Below, piece by piece: positions 1 to 8,178 of a stretch of DNA of 11,070 nucleotides. The position numbers and the translations under genes were made by a program. The notes under the pieces are model-generated. The model ran no database searches and was not told where the DNA came from. It saw nothing but the letters and a program-made list of their open reading frames with translations. Origin of the DNA: Rhodanobacteraceae bacterium (lineage in GTDB: Bacteria > Pseudomonadota > Gammaproteobacteria > Xanthomonadales > Rhodanobacteraceae). The stretch lies in NCBI GenBank assembly GCA_025924775.1, contig JAICHS010000060.1:1-11070 (forward strand), in the 5' to 3' direction. How positions within the stretch are numbered: the first letter of the stretch is position 1; every line of letters begins with the position of its first letter.

Positions 1-819
1 CAAAACGTGCGCGCGACGGTGTTGCGCGAGCTGTTCCACTTCGCCGGCGATACGATTCCGGTGGCGGCCTTGCGGCACTTCTGCCATGCCGACGCTGCGC
101 GCGAAGGCGCCTGGTTGTGTGCGGACCCGGCCTGGGTCCGCAGCGAGGCGACCGGCGCGCGCCTGATGGCCTGCCCGCTGACTGACCTTGGCGAAGCCGA
201 AGCTGCGACGCTTGGCCAGGCCTTGCAGCCGTTGTTCGCGGAGGCAGGCACGCCGCTGGGCGTGGACACGCCGGCCGCATGGTGCGTCCGAACGACGGCT
301 GCCATGCCGGCGGTGGCATGGGTCGACCCGGTCACCGCGCTGGGCGCCAACCTGTTGGACTGCCTGCCCGCGGGTGTTGCGGGGCGGCCATGGCGCCGCC
401 TGTTCAGCGAGACCCAGGTGTTGCTGCACGCGCAGCCCGCCAATGCCGCACGCATCGCCGCGGGCAAGCATCCGGTGAACGCCCTGTGGTTTTGGGGCGC
501 AGGTGCGTTGCCCGCATCCGTCGAGACCGGCGTGCAGGTCGTCGCGAGCGTGGACGATACGTTGCGCGGCCTCGCCAAGCTGGGCGGTGCCCTCCGGCTG
601 GAGCCGCTGCCCGCCGCGCTGGAATCGGACGGGCGCACGGGCGCCGTGTTGCTGGACCTGGACGTGCCCGGGCAAGCGTGTGCCGCATCGGATTGGCTCG
701 AACCCTTTCGCCGTTGGCTGCGTGAGCGCCGTTTTGACGCCATCGAGTTCGCATTTGCCAGCGGCGAGTGCCTGCGTGTTCGCCCTGGCCATCGCCTGCG
801 CTTCTGGCGCCGTCCGTGA
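1..819 (+). CDS. rpfE: RpfE-like / phosphoglycerate-mutase-like protein (5' end outside window)
   Basis: The open frame runs from base 1 to a TGA at 817-819, giving 272 visible residues. The frame stays open upstream of the first possible GTG (base 7), and family members as I remember them are longer than this, so the true start probably lies before the window. The protein resembles the uncharacterised family annotated in Xanthomonas as RpfE or as a cofactor-independent phosphoglycerate mutase-like protein. The best signature is VNALWFWGAG, at visible residues 159-168, which matches the family's (I/V)NSLWxWGGG motif. No signal peptide or membrane helix is seen in the visible part. Its stop overlaps the recJ start (GTGA), so the two are probably co-translated. 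The biochemical role of RpfE is not established; the symbol is by resemblance and context and could not be confirmed here. Confidence 0.65.
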   Translation, partial: QNVRATVLRELFHFAGDTIPVAALRHFCHADAAREGAWLCADPAWVRSEATGARLMACPLTDLGEAEAATLGQALQPLFAEAGTPLGVDTPAAWCVRTTAAMPAVAWVDPVTALGANLLDCLPAGVAGRPWRRLFSETQVLLHAQPANAARIAAGKHPVNALWFWGAGALPASVETGVQVVASVDDTLRGLAKLGGALRLEPLPAALESDGRTGAVLLDLDVPGQACAASDWLEPFRRWLRERRFDAIEFAFASGECLRVRPGHRLRFWRRP

Positions 820-2531
820 CGGAAACTCCGCGCATCCAGCGCCGCCCGCTGGCATCACCCGCGCACGATTGGCCGGACGCGGTGCATCCCGTGTTGCGCC
901 GCGTGTACGCCGCGCGCGGCGTCGTGTGCCCGGACGAGGTGGGGCATCGCCTGTCCGGACTGCTCGATCCCGGCGGTCTGGGCGGGATCGCACACGCGGT
1001 CGAACTGTTAGCGGACGCAATCACGCGTGACCAGCGCATCCTGATCGCGGGTGACTACGACTGCGACGGCGCTACCGGTTGCGCCGTCGCGGTGCGCGGA
1101 CTGCGCGTGCTGGGCGCGCGCCGGGTCGGTTACTGCGTACCCAACCGAGCCGTCCAGGGCTACGGCCTGACAGCGGCGCTGGTGGCAACCATGCAACCCA
1201 CGCCCGACCTGATCATCACCGTGGACAACGGTATTGCCTCGCTGGCGGGCGTCGCCGCTGCGGATATGCGCGGCAGCCAGGTCATCGTCACCGACCACCA
1301 TTTGCCCGGTCCGGCGCTGCCGCACGCCGCTGCCATCGTCAATCCGAACCTACCGGGAGACGGTTTTGCCAGCAAGGCCCTGTGCGGCGTCGGCGTGATG
1401 TTCTACTTGTTGCTGGCATTGCGCGCGCACCTGCGCGGGCATGGCGGATTGGCTGGATGCGAACCCGATCTCGGCGCGCTGCTGGACCTGGTTGCCTTGG
1501 GTACGGTGGCCGACCTGGTGCCACTGGATGCCAACAACCGCGCTTTGGTGGAGGCCGGCTTGCGGCGGATGCGCGCGGGCAAGGCGTGTGCGGGCGTGGC
1601 TGCGTTGTTCGCCGTGTCCGGACGCGACCCGCGCAGCGCCGTGGCGGCCGACCTTGCCTATGCGGTCGCCCCCCGGATCAACGCGGCAGGCCGGCTGGAA
1701 GACATGACGATCGGTGTCGAATGCCTGCTTGCCGATGACGTGTCGCGGGCACAGGAACTGGCGGCGACCCTGCACGCCATCAATGCGCAGCGGCGCGACC
1801 TGCAGGCGTCCATGGTGGACGCTGCGGTCGCCAAGCTGGATGCGATCGATGCGGGCGATGCGCTCGGCCTCGCGCTGTTTGATCCCGCGTGGCACCCCGG
1901 CGTGGTTGGCCTGGTGGCGGCGAAGGTGAAGGAGCGCTGGCACCGCCCCGTGGTCGCCTTCGCCCCGGCGGGCGAGGGTGATGAACTGCGCGGTTCGGCA
2001 CGCTCGGTACCGGGCTTCCACATCCGCGATGCGCTGGCCGCGGTGGATGCCCGCTGCCCCGGCCTGATCGCGCGCTTCGGCGGACACGCGATGGCCGCGG
2101 GATTGACGCTCGCGCTTGCCGGTTTCCCACGCTTCGCTGCGGCGTTCGACGCCGTGGTGCGCGAACGCATCCAGCCCGAATCCATGCAGCCGGTGTTGCT
2201 GAGCGACGGCGAGCTCGCGCCGCCCGAGTTCACGCTGGAACTGGCGCACCAGTTGCGCGTGGCTGGACCGTGGGGGCAGGGGTTCCCGCCGCCGCTGTTC
2301 GACAACCTGTTCGAGTGCACGGATTGCAAGGCGATCGGCGCGGACGGGACGCACCGCAGGCTGCAATTGCGCGATCCGCGCAGTGGCCGGGTGTACGCGG
2401 CGGTGTGGTTCGGTGCTGATGGCGATCCACCGGCTGGTGCGCCGTTGCGGGTCGCCTTCGAGTTGGCGGTCAACGAGTGGCGGGGCCGCGAATCGCTGCA
2501 ACTGCTGGTGCGGCACTGCGAGCCCGTGTGA
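816..2531 (+). CDS. recJ: Single-stranded-DNA-specific exonuclease RecJ
   Basis: RecJ is the 5'-to-3' single-strand DNA exonuclease of recombinational and mismatch repair, a DHH-family metal-dependent phosphoesterase acting in the cytoplasm. With the GTG start at 816 the protein has 571 residues, close to the 577 of E. coli. Seen motifs: DYDCDG at residues 80-85 (motif I), VDNG at 136-139, the name-giving TDHH at 159-162, GTVAD at 229-233, and RFGGHAMAAG around 420-429, the GGH of the DHHA1 domain. A C-terminal OB-like region follows. A GTG at 768 in the same frame would add 16 residues inside the upstream gene and gives an unconvincing N-terminus; I prefer 816, which overlaps the preceding stop and suggests translational coupling. 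An intrinsic terminator follows the stop by about 30 bp. No key residue appears to be missing. Confidence 0.96.
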   Translation: MTETPRIQRRPLASPAHDWPDAVHPVLRRVYAARGVVCPDEVGHRLSGLLDPGGLGGIAHAVELLADAITRDQRILIAGDYDCDGATGCAVAVRGLRVLGARRVGYCVPNRAVQGYGLTAALVATMQPTPDLIITVDNGIASLAGVAAADMRGSQVIVTDHHLPGPALPHAAAIVNPNLPGDGFASKALCGVGVMFYLLLALRAHLRGHGGLAGCEPDLGALLDLVALGTVADLVPLDANNRALVEAGLRRMRAGKACAGVAALFAVSGRDPRSAVAADLAYAVAPRINAAGRLEDMTIGVECLLADDVSRAQELAATLHAINAQRRDLQASMVDAAVAKLDAIDAGDALGLALFDPAWHPGVVGLVAAKVKERWHRPVVAFAPAGEGDELRGSARSVPGFHIRDALAAVDARCPGLIARFGGHAMAAGLTLALAGFPRFAAAFDAVVRERIQPESMQPVLLSDGELAPPEFTLELAHQLRVAGPWGQGFPPPLFDNLFECTDCKAIGADGTHRRLQLRDPRSGRVYAAVWFGADGDPPAGAPLRVAFELAVNEWRGRESLQLLVRHCEPV

Positions 2532-2560
2532 GGTTTCCGCGCGGTTTCGGTGTCTCGAAG

Positions 2561-2595
2561 GCAAGGCCCGGCTTGCGCCGGGCCTTGCTGTTTTT
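2561..2595 (+). terminator. Intrinsic terminator after recJ
   Basis: A perfect 12-bp stem, GCAAGGCCCGGC (2561-2572) with GCCGGGCCTTGC (2577-2588), closes a TTGC tetraloop and is followed by TG and five Ts (2591-2595). This is a typical rho-independent terminator for the rpfE-recJ transcript. The convergent secreted-protein gene ends exactly at 2595. The hairpin would also form in its transcript, but no U-tract follows on that strand. Confidence 0.85.
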
Positions 2596-3398
2596 CACCG
2601 CTGCGTGGCGACCTGCATCTTGTTGTGGGACATGGTCGTGGTGACCCCGGTTTTCAGGTTGTGGTCGACCATCTTCATGCTCTTTCCGTCTGGCGAAACC
2701 GTCATGGTGACCGTACTCGTCACCTTGCCGTCGTTGGCGTAGATTTCCCGCAGTGTGTTCTTGCCCAGCATTTTCACCGACACCGTTCCGTTGACTTTGC
2801 CGTTCGCCGTATTCGCAACCGCCTTGCCGCCGAGTTTTGCGGTGTAGGAATCGCCGCCGGCGGTGGACGTCACGGTGTTGCCTTCGATCTTGTACGTCGG
2901 ATCGAACACACTGCCGGATCCGCTCTCGACATGGTCGAGCCGCCAGGATCCCGCCGCGGCATTCGACCCGGGGACACCCATGGCCACACGCTTCAGCACG
3001 CCTTTGCCGTTCGATGGACTGGCGCCCGAATACACGGTGAATTCCTCGATCGCGGTTTTGCCATCCGGCGCCGCCGTGATGGTGGCCGTTTGGATGACTT
3101 TGCCGTCCTGTTTGAAAGTCCGTTCGATGGCGTGGTCGTTCACGACTTTGACCGCGACGGTGTCGAAACCGGCATGTCCCTTGACGGCGTGATCCTGGCC
3201 ATCCGCCTTGACGGCGATCGGGGGGTGGCAGTTGCAGCGGTACATGCCATCCTTCAATGCAATCACCATCGCTTCGCCACCGCTTTGGTGTACCGTGGTC
3301 GCATCCAGCTTCCAGGTTCCATTGAACGCGCTTTGTGCCAGCGCGCACGCAGGAACGAGCAGCGCGAGCGCAAGGCTCGCGATGAGTAGCCGTTTCAT
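2595..3398 (-). CDS. Secreted/periplasmic protein of unknown function with two homologous halves
   Basis: I do not recognise a named family. The start at 3398 gives 267 residues and follows a GGGAG ribosome site with 6-nt spacing; the frame extends 27 codons further upstream but only as Arg-rich sequence. Residues 1-21 are a Sec signal peptide (KR, hydrophobic core, ALA|QS cleavage). Cys18 follows V-P-A, a poor lipobox, so a lipoprotein is possible but less likely. The mature part contains two copies of one unit: GTWKLD (27-32) matches GSWRLD (150-155), and DGKVIQTATITAAPDGKT (98-115) matches DGKVTSTVTMTVSPDGKS (223-240), a period of about 124 residues. The alternating pattern suggests beta-barrel, lipocalin-like domains. 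A CNCHPP motif (55-60) occurs only in copy 1. It lies 151 bp downstream of the methyltransferase on the same strand and converges on recJ. Its function is unknown. Confidence 0.82.
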   Translation of the reverse strand: MKRLLIASLALALLVPACALAQSAFNGTWKLDATTVHQSGGEAMVIALKDGMYRCNCHPPIAVKADGQDHAVKGHAGFDTVAVKVVNDHAIERTFKQDGKVIQTATITAAPDGKTAIEEFTVYSGASPSNGKGVLKRVAMGVPGSNAAAGSWRLDHVESGSGSVFDPTYKIEGNTVTSTAGGDSYTAKLGGKAVANTANGKVNGTVSVKMLGKNTLREIYANDGKVTSTVTMTVSPDGKSMKMVDHNLKTGVTTTMSHNKMQVATQR

Positions 3399-3404
3399 GG
3401 TTGA

Positions 3405-3409
3405 CTCCC
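3405..3409 (-). promoter_or_regulatory. Ribosome binding site of the secreted-protein gene
   Basis: The - strand reads GGGAG, then TCAACC, then ATG. It supports the start at 3398, directly in front of the signal peptide, over the longer open frame that begins at 3479. Confidence 0.7.
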
Positions 3410-3549
3410 GAGGGGCCCGAATGCGAGGGTGGCGCCGTGGCCCTGCAGCGCCGCGCGCCGAGCGTACTCGCGGCGCCAATGCATGTGTGTAAAGCTCGCG
3501 TTAAGAAGAATTGGACGTGCGAGGCGACGGCACGGCAACCCTTCCTCAT

Positions 3550-4209
3550 TCAGCGTTTGCGTGCCAGCGTCAACCCGTCGCCGATCGGCAGCAATGCCAT
3601 GTCGATGCGCGCGTCGCGGTGCAGTTTGTCGTTGAGCGCCTGCAGGGCGCGCGTGTCGGCGTCCTCGGCGGGGTGCGCGACGGCGCCGCTCCACAGGGTA
3701 TTGTCGAATGCGATCAGGCCGCCCGGGCGGACGAGTTGCAGGCAGCGCTCGTAATAGGCGTCGTAGCCGGTCTTGTCGGCGTCGATGAAGGCGAAGTCGT
3801 AGCCGGCGGATTCGCCGGCCGCGATGCGCGCATCCAGCGTTTGCAACGCGGGTGCGATCACCAGCTCGATCTTGCGCGCGACGCCCGCCCGTTGCCAGTA
3901 CGGCTTGCCGACCGTGGTGTAGGCGGCACTGATGTCGCAGGCCAGCAGTTTGCCGTCCGCGGGTAGCGCCAGCGCCACGGTCAGCGCGCTGTAACCGGTG
4001 AAGGTGCCGACCTCGAGGGTGCGGTGCGCGCCGATCAGCTTCACCAGCAATTGCATGAACTGGCCCTGTTCTGGCGAGATCTGCATGCCGCCGTGCGGAT
4101 GCGTGCGCGTGGCATCGCGCAGGGCGGTTTGTTCGGGGTGCTCGCGCAGCGTGTGCTCGAGCAGATAGGCGTACAGCGTGTCATCGATGTCGATGGTGCG
4201 GCGGGACAT
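3550..4209 (-). CDS. Class I SAM-dependent O-methyltransferase (caffeoyl-CoA/catechol OMT type)
   Basis: The 219-residue protein is of the usual length for the bacterial Methyltransf_3 (CCoAOMT-like) family, which moves a methyl group from S-adenosylmethionine to hydroxyl groups of catechol-like substrates using a divalent metal. Seen features: the SAM loop LEVGTFTGYSA at residues 65-75, Asp92 after strand 2 as candidate ribose ligand, and the metal-ligand pattern Asp143 (FIDADK, 141-146) with Asp169-Asn170 (FDNTLWSG, 168-175). All catalytic positions appear intact. No signal peptide is present, so it is cytoplasmic. The ATG at 4209 follows GAGGA with 6-nt spacing. It is divergent from the FMN reductase (136 bp between starts), so the two could share a control region. 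The substrate cannot be read from sequence; catechol-like phenols are typical of the family, and other small hydroxylated substrates are possible. Confidence 0.9.
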   Translation of the reverse strand: MSRRTIDIDDTLYAYLLEHTLREHPEQTALRDATRTHPHGGMQISPEQGQFMQLLVKLIGAHRTLEVGTFTGYSALTVALALPADGKLLACDISAAYTTVGKPYWQRAGVARKIELVIAPALQTLDARIAAGESAGYDFAFIDADKTGYDAYYERCLQLVRPGGLIAFDNTLWSGAVAHPAEDADTRALQALNDKLHRDARIDMALLPIGDGLTLARKR

Positions 4210-4215
4210 GACGGT

Positions 4216-4220
4216 TCCTC
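4216..4220 (-). promoter_or_regulatory. Ribosome binding site of the O-methyltransferase gene
   Basis: The - strand reads GAGGA, then ACCGTC, then ATG (4209-4207). The 6-nt spacing supports the chosen start. Confidence 0.65.
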
Positions 4221-4334
4221 GCGGGTGCGTGCCGCCATGTTCTCACCATCGCGGCGACTCGGCGGTCGTAAACTACCGGGCATGCCCGTGCGCGCCGGGA
4301 CCTGGCGCCAATGGACCACTTTTCCCGTGCAACC

Positions 4335-4340
4335 AAGGAG
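4335..4340 (+). promoter_or_regulatory. Ribosome binding site of the FMN reductase gene
   Basis: AAGGAG lies 5 nt before the ATG at 4346. It decides the start: the frame is open from 4178, but the extra upstream codons overlap the divergent methyltransferase gene and encode nothing family-like. Confidence 0.85.
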
Positions 4341-4345
4341 TTTCC

Positions 4346-4903
4346 ATGAGCAAGCAACGTCCCGTCGTCGCGGTACTGGTCGGCAGCCTCAGCCAGCAAT
4401 CGATCAACCGCGAGCTGGCCCAGGCACTGAAAAAAATCGCCGGCGACCGCGCGGACTTCCGTGAAGTCCGCCTGGACGACCTGCCGGTGTACAACCGTGA
4501 CGTGGACGGGCATTACCCGGAAAACTTCGTGCGGCTGAAGAACGACATCGAGGCGGCCGACGCGGTGTTGTTCGTGACGCCGGAAAACAACCGCTCGGTG
4601 CCCGCAGTGCTGAAAAATGCCATCGACATCGCGTCGCGGCCGTGGGGCACCAATTCGTTCGCCGGCAAGCCTGGCGCGGTCATCGGTACCTCGACCGGTG
4701 CGATGGCAACGGCGCTCGCGCAACAGCACTTGCGCAACGTGTGCGTGTTCGTGGATGTGTTGTTGATGGCGCAGCCCGAGGCGTTCGTGCGCTACCACGA
4801 AGGTCTGTTTGCGGACGACGGCTCGGTGACCGATGACGGCGTACGCGGGTTCCTGGCCAAGTTCGTGGATGCCTACCTCGCGTGGGTGAACCGGTTCATC
4901 TGA
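4346..4903 (+). CDS. NADPH-dependent FMN reductase (ChrR/YieF-type flavodoxin fold)
   Basis: The 185-residue protein matches the NADPH-dependent FMN reductase family, flavodoxin-fold cytoplasmic enzymes that reduce flavin, quinones, azo dyes or chromate. Seen features: a first beta-strand and phosphate loop VAVLVGSLSQQSINR (residues 8-22), the signature region TPENNRSVPAVLKNAIDIAS (78-97), and GKPGAVIGTSTGAMATALAQQ (108-127). In E. coli ChrR the second motif reads PEYNYSVPGGLKNAID; here the Tyr is Asn81 and the first Gly after Pro is Ala. Both lie near the flavin site, so cofactor environment or substrate preference may differ; I cannot say whether a subfamily shares this. It is divergent from the O-methyltransferase and converges on the membrane-protein gene 48 bp downstream. 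A quinone-reductase role beside a catechol-type methyltransferase would be sensible but is only inference. Confidence 0.92.
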   Translation: MSKQRPVVAVLVGSLSQQSINRELAQALKKIAGDRADFREVRLDDLPVYNRDVDGHYPENFVRLKNDIEAADAVLFVTPENNRSVPAVLKNAIDIASRPWGTNSFAGKPGAVIGTSTGAMATALAQQHLRNVCVFVDVLLMAQPEAFVRYHEGLFADDGSVTDDGVRGFLAKFVDAYLAWVNRFI

Positions 4904-4911
4904 TTGCGATT

Positions 4912-4944
4912 GCGGTGGCGCTCACAGCCGGTGCCCGCCACCGC
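4912..4944. terminator. Possible bidirectional hairpin between convergent genes
   Basis: A perfect 9-bp inverted repeat, GCGGTGGCG (4912-4920) with CGCCACCGC (4936-4944), has a 15-nt loop and fills most of the 48-bp gap between two convergent stop codons. There is no T-tract on either side, so classical intrinsic termination is not supported. It could stabilise 3' ends or help factor-dependent termination. Confidence 0.3.
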
Positions 4945-4951
4945 GCCGGCT

Positions 4952-5371
4952 TCAGTGTTTCAGCGCGGCCTCGCTGGCGCCACCCGCAGGCCCGCGGTAA
5001 CAGCGATGCCGGCGCCACGGCACCAGGGTGTAGACGCCGCCCAGGATCACGAACAACGGCCACCAGACGCCCCAGTCCAGGTTGAACAGGAACATCGACG
5101 CCACCAGCGCGATGGCGGCGGCTGAAACCAGGAAGTAGCACGCTTCGGCGTCAACGCGGCCGCGGGCGCGGTACACCTCCCATGCGCGGGTCAGCGGCGC
5201 CAGCGCGCAAGCCAGGATGAACACCGCCCACCCGTTTCGGCGCCCAAGGAAGTCCAGTGGATAGCCGAGGTTGCTGGCGAGAAACAGCAGGCCCACGCCG
5301 ATGATCGCAACAGCCGGGAAAATGCGAAATCGCTGGATGGACGAAGCAGGGCGGGACGGTTCGAAGGACAT
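4952..5371 (-). CDS. Small four-helix membrane protein, DUF5668/LiaF-N-terminus-like
   Basis: The start at 5371 gives 139 residues and follows a strong AAGGAGG with 8-nt spacing; the frame is open upstream but runs into prfB. Four hydrophobic segments are visible, at about residues 17-33, 47-61, 79-96 and 103-118, placing it in the inner membrane. The pattern Gly-rich helix, N-L-G/N-L-D turn, W-x-x-F, second helix occurs twice (GVGLLFLASNLG then NGWAVFILA; SMFLFNLDW then WWPLFVILGG). This resembles the small membrane domain of LiaF-type envelope-stress proteins (DUF5668), but by pattern only. The tail (118-139) is basic and soluble, with no enzyme motif. It converges on the FMN reductase and is divergent from prfB, with a possible operator in between. 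The function is unknown. Confidence 0.78.
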   Translation of the reverse strand: MSFEPSRPASSIQRFRIFPAVAIIGVGLLFLASNLGYPLDFLGRRNGWAVFILACALAPLTRAWEVYRARGRVDAEACYFLVSAAAIALVASMFLFNLDWGVWWPLFVILGGVYTLVPWRRHRCYRGPAGGASEAALKH

Positions 5372-5379
5372 GGCCAAGG

Positions 5380-5386
5380 CCTCCTT
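5380..5386 (-). promoter_or_regulatory. Strong ribosome binding site of the membrane-protein gene
   Basis: The - strand reads AAGGAGG, then 8 nt, then ATG (5371-5369). This near-perfect Shine-Dalgarno fixes the start and excludes the longer frame that runs back into prfB. Confidence 0.85.
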
Positions 5387-5410
5387 GTGCGATGACGCAC
5401 AGCTTGTCCG

Positions 5411-5442
5411 GTGACACCACGCCGTGCCAGTGACAGGTGTCA
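5411..5442. promoter_or_regulatory. Possible operator: cluster of TGACA/TGTCA half-sites
   Basis: In the 145-bp region between the membrane-protein gene and prfB, TGACACC (5412-5418) is the exact inverse of GGTGTCA (5436-5442), with 17 nt between them. An additional TGACA (5431-5435) forms a tight palindrome, TGACA-GG-TGTCA, with the last element. A small CACG-C-CGTG palindrome sits at 5418-5426. Three half-sites in 31 bp suggest a regulator binding site, but no regulator is encoded nearby and none is identified. Confidence 0.35.
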
Positions 5443-5516
5443 ACCCGTGGGGCTGACGCGTGCGGTGGACGCCCGGCTTTGCTAAGATTCCCGACTTTTG
5501 GCGGCGCCTTACCGTG

Positions 5517-6648
5517 ATGCTGGAAACCAACCCGATCCGTACCCGCATCGCGGGCCTGCACGAACGCGTCGAAACGCTCAGGGGGTATCTTTGACTACCC
5601 TGCCAAGCGCGAGCGCCTGGAAGAGGTAAGCCGGGAACTGGAAAGTCCCAATGTCTGGGACGACCCGCAGCGCGCGCAGGATCTCGGCCGCGAGCGGGCA
5701 CGCCTGGCCGAGTTCGTCGAGGGCCTGGACGGCATCGGCCACGGCCTCGACGACGCAGGCGAGTTGCTGGAACTGTCCGCGTCCGAAGGCGACGACGCTT
5801 CGGTTGCGGCCATCGTGCATGACGTCGACGTGCTGGAAAAGCGCATCGGCACCCTGGAATTCCATCGCATGTTCGCGGGCGAAATGGACGCGTCCAATGC
5901 GTTCGTGGACATCCAGGCCGGCGCCGGGGGCACCGAGGCGCAGGACTGGGCCAACATGCTGCTGCGCATGTACCTGCGCTGGGCCGAGGATCGCGGCTGG
6001 CAGACCGAAATGATGGAATGCAGCGAGGGCGAAGTCGCGGGCATCAAGTCGGCCACGTTCCGCGTCGCCGGCGACTACGCCTACGGCTGGCTGAAGACCG
6101 AAATCGGCGTGCACCGGCTGGTGCGCAAGTCGCCGTTCGACTCCGACAACCGCCGCCATACCAGCTTCGCGTCGGTGTTCGTTTCGCCCGAAGTGGACGA
6201 CGACATCGACATCGAAATCAACCCGGCCGATCTGAAAACGGACGTCTATCGTTCCTCGGGGGCAGGCGGCCAGCACGTCAACAAGACCGAATCGGCGGTG
6301 CGCATCACGCACATCCCAAGCGGTATCGTGGTGGCGTGCCAGATGGAGCGCAGCCAGCACGCCAACCGCGACAAGGCCATGAAGATGCTGCGCGCCAAGT
6401 TGTACGAAGCCGAGTTGCAGAAGCGCAACGCCGAAAAGGCCGCGGTGGAGGCCACCAAGTCCGACGTGGGCTGGGGCAACCAGATTCGCAACTACGTGCT
6501 GGACCAATCGCGCATCAAGGACCTGCGTACCGGCATCGAACGCACCGATACGCAACGGGTACTGGATGGCGACCTCAATGGGTTCATCGAGGCCAGCCTG
6601 AAGATGGGGCTTGAAGCTGGCGCCAAGCGCGCCGACGCGCAGGGATAA
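5517..6648 (+). CDS. prfB: Peptide chain release factor 2, expressed by programmed +1 frameshift
   Basis: RF2 recognises UGA and UAA in the ribosomal A site and triggers peptide release. The ATG at 5517 opens 25 codons ending MLETNP...LRGYL, then an in-frame TGA at 5592-5594. After a +1 shift, reading resumes at GAC (5593) and continues to TAA at 6646-6648, giving 376 residues (E. coli: 365; numbering matches it exactly through the catalytic motif). Seen motifs: the stop-codon-reading tripeptide SPF at residues 205-207 and the peptidyl-hydrolysis motif GGQ at 250-252 in SGAGGQHVN. Both are intact, so the early TGA is regulatory rather than a defect. Low RF2 slows UGA decoding and favours the shift, an autoregulatory loop. 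The Shine-Dalgarno before 5517 is weak. lysS starts 7 bp after the stop, as in the E. coli prfB-lysS operon. Simple gene callers will start it wrongly, for example at 5764. Confidence 0.97.
5580..5595 (+). promoter_or_regulatory. prfB programmed +1 frameshift site
   Basis: AGGGGGTATCTTTGAC has all known parts: an internal Shine-Dalgarno (AGGGGG), a short spacer (TAT), the slippery CTT codon and the UGA stop followed by C, a weak termination context. From memory it matches the E. coli site base for base. The peptidyl tRNA slips from CTT to TTT, and GAC is read next. Confidence 0.96.
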
Positions 6649-6655
6649 TCCGACA

Positions 6656-8173
<1,518 letters not shown>

Positions 8174-8178
8174 TCTTG

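Noticed and set aside
768..815. Upstream GTG start for recJ
   Set aside because: It adds 16 residues lying wholly inside the preceding gene and unlike RecJ N-termini; the GTG at 816 overlaps the upstream stop and gives a normal length.
1350..2564. Long antisense ORF of 404 codons across recJ
   Set aside because: It is a shadow of recJ in GC-rich DNA: its translation is rich in Arg, His and Gln with no family pattern, while the + strand frame carries every RecJ motif.
4269..4274. TAAACT as a -10 box for the FMN reductase
   Set aside because: No -35-like hexamer at a suitable distance; the match alone is expected by chance.
5483..5488. TAAGAT as a -10 box for prfB
   Set aside because: It matches only four of six consensus bases and no acceptable -35 lies 16-18 bp upstream.
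5592..5594. prfB as a pseudogene because of an early in-frame TGA
   Set aside because: The TGA is the known programmed frameshift stop with internal Shine-Dalgarno and CTT slip codon, and the rest of the gene is intact.
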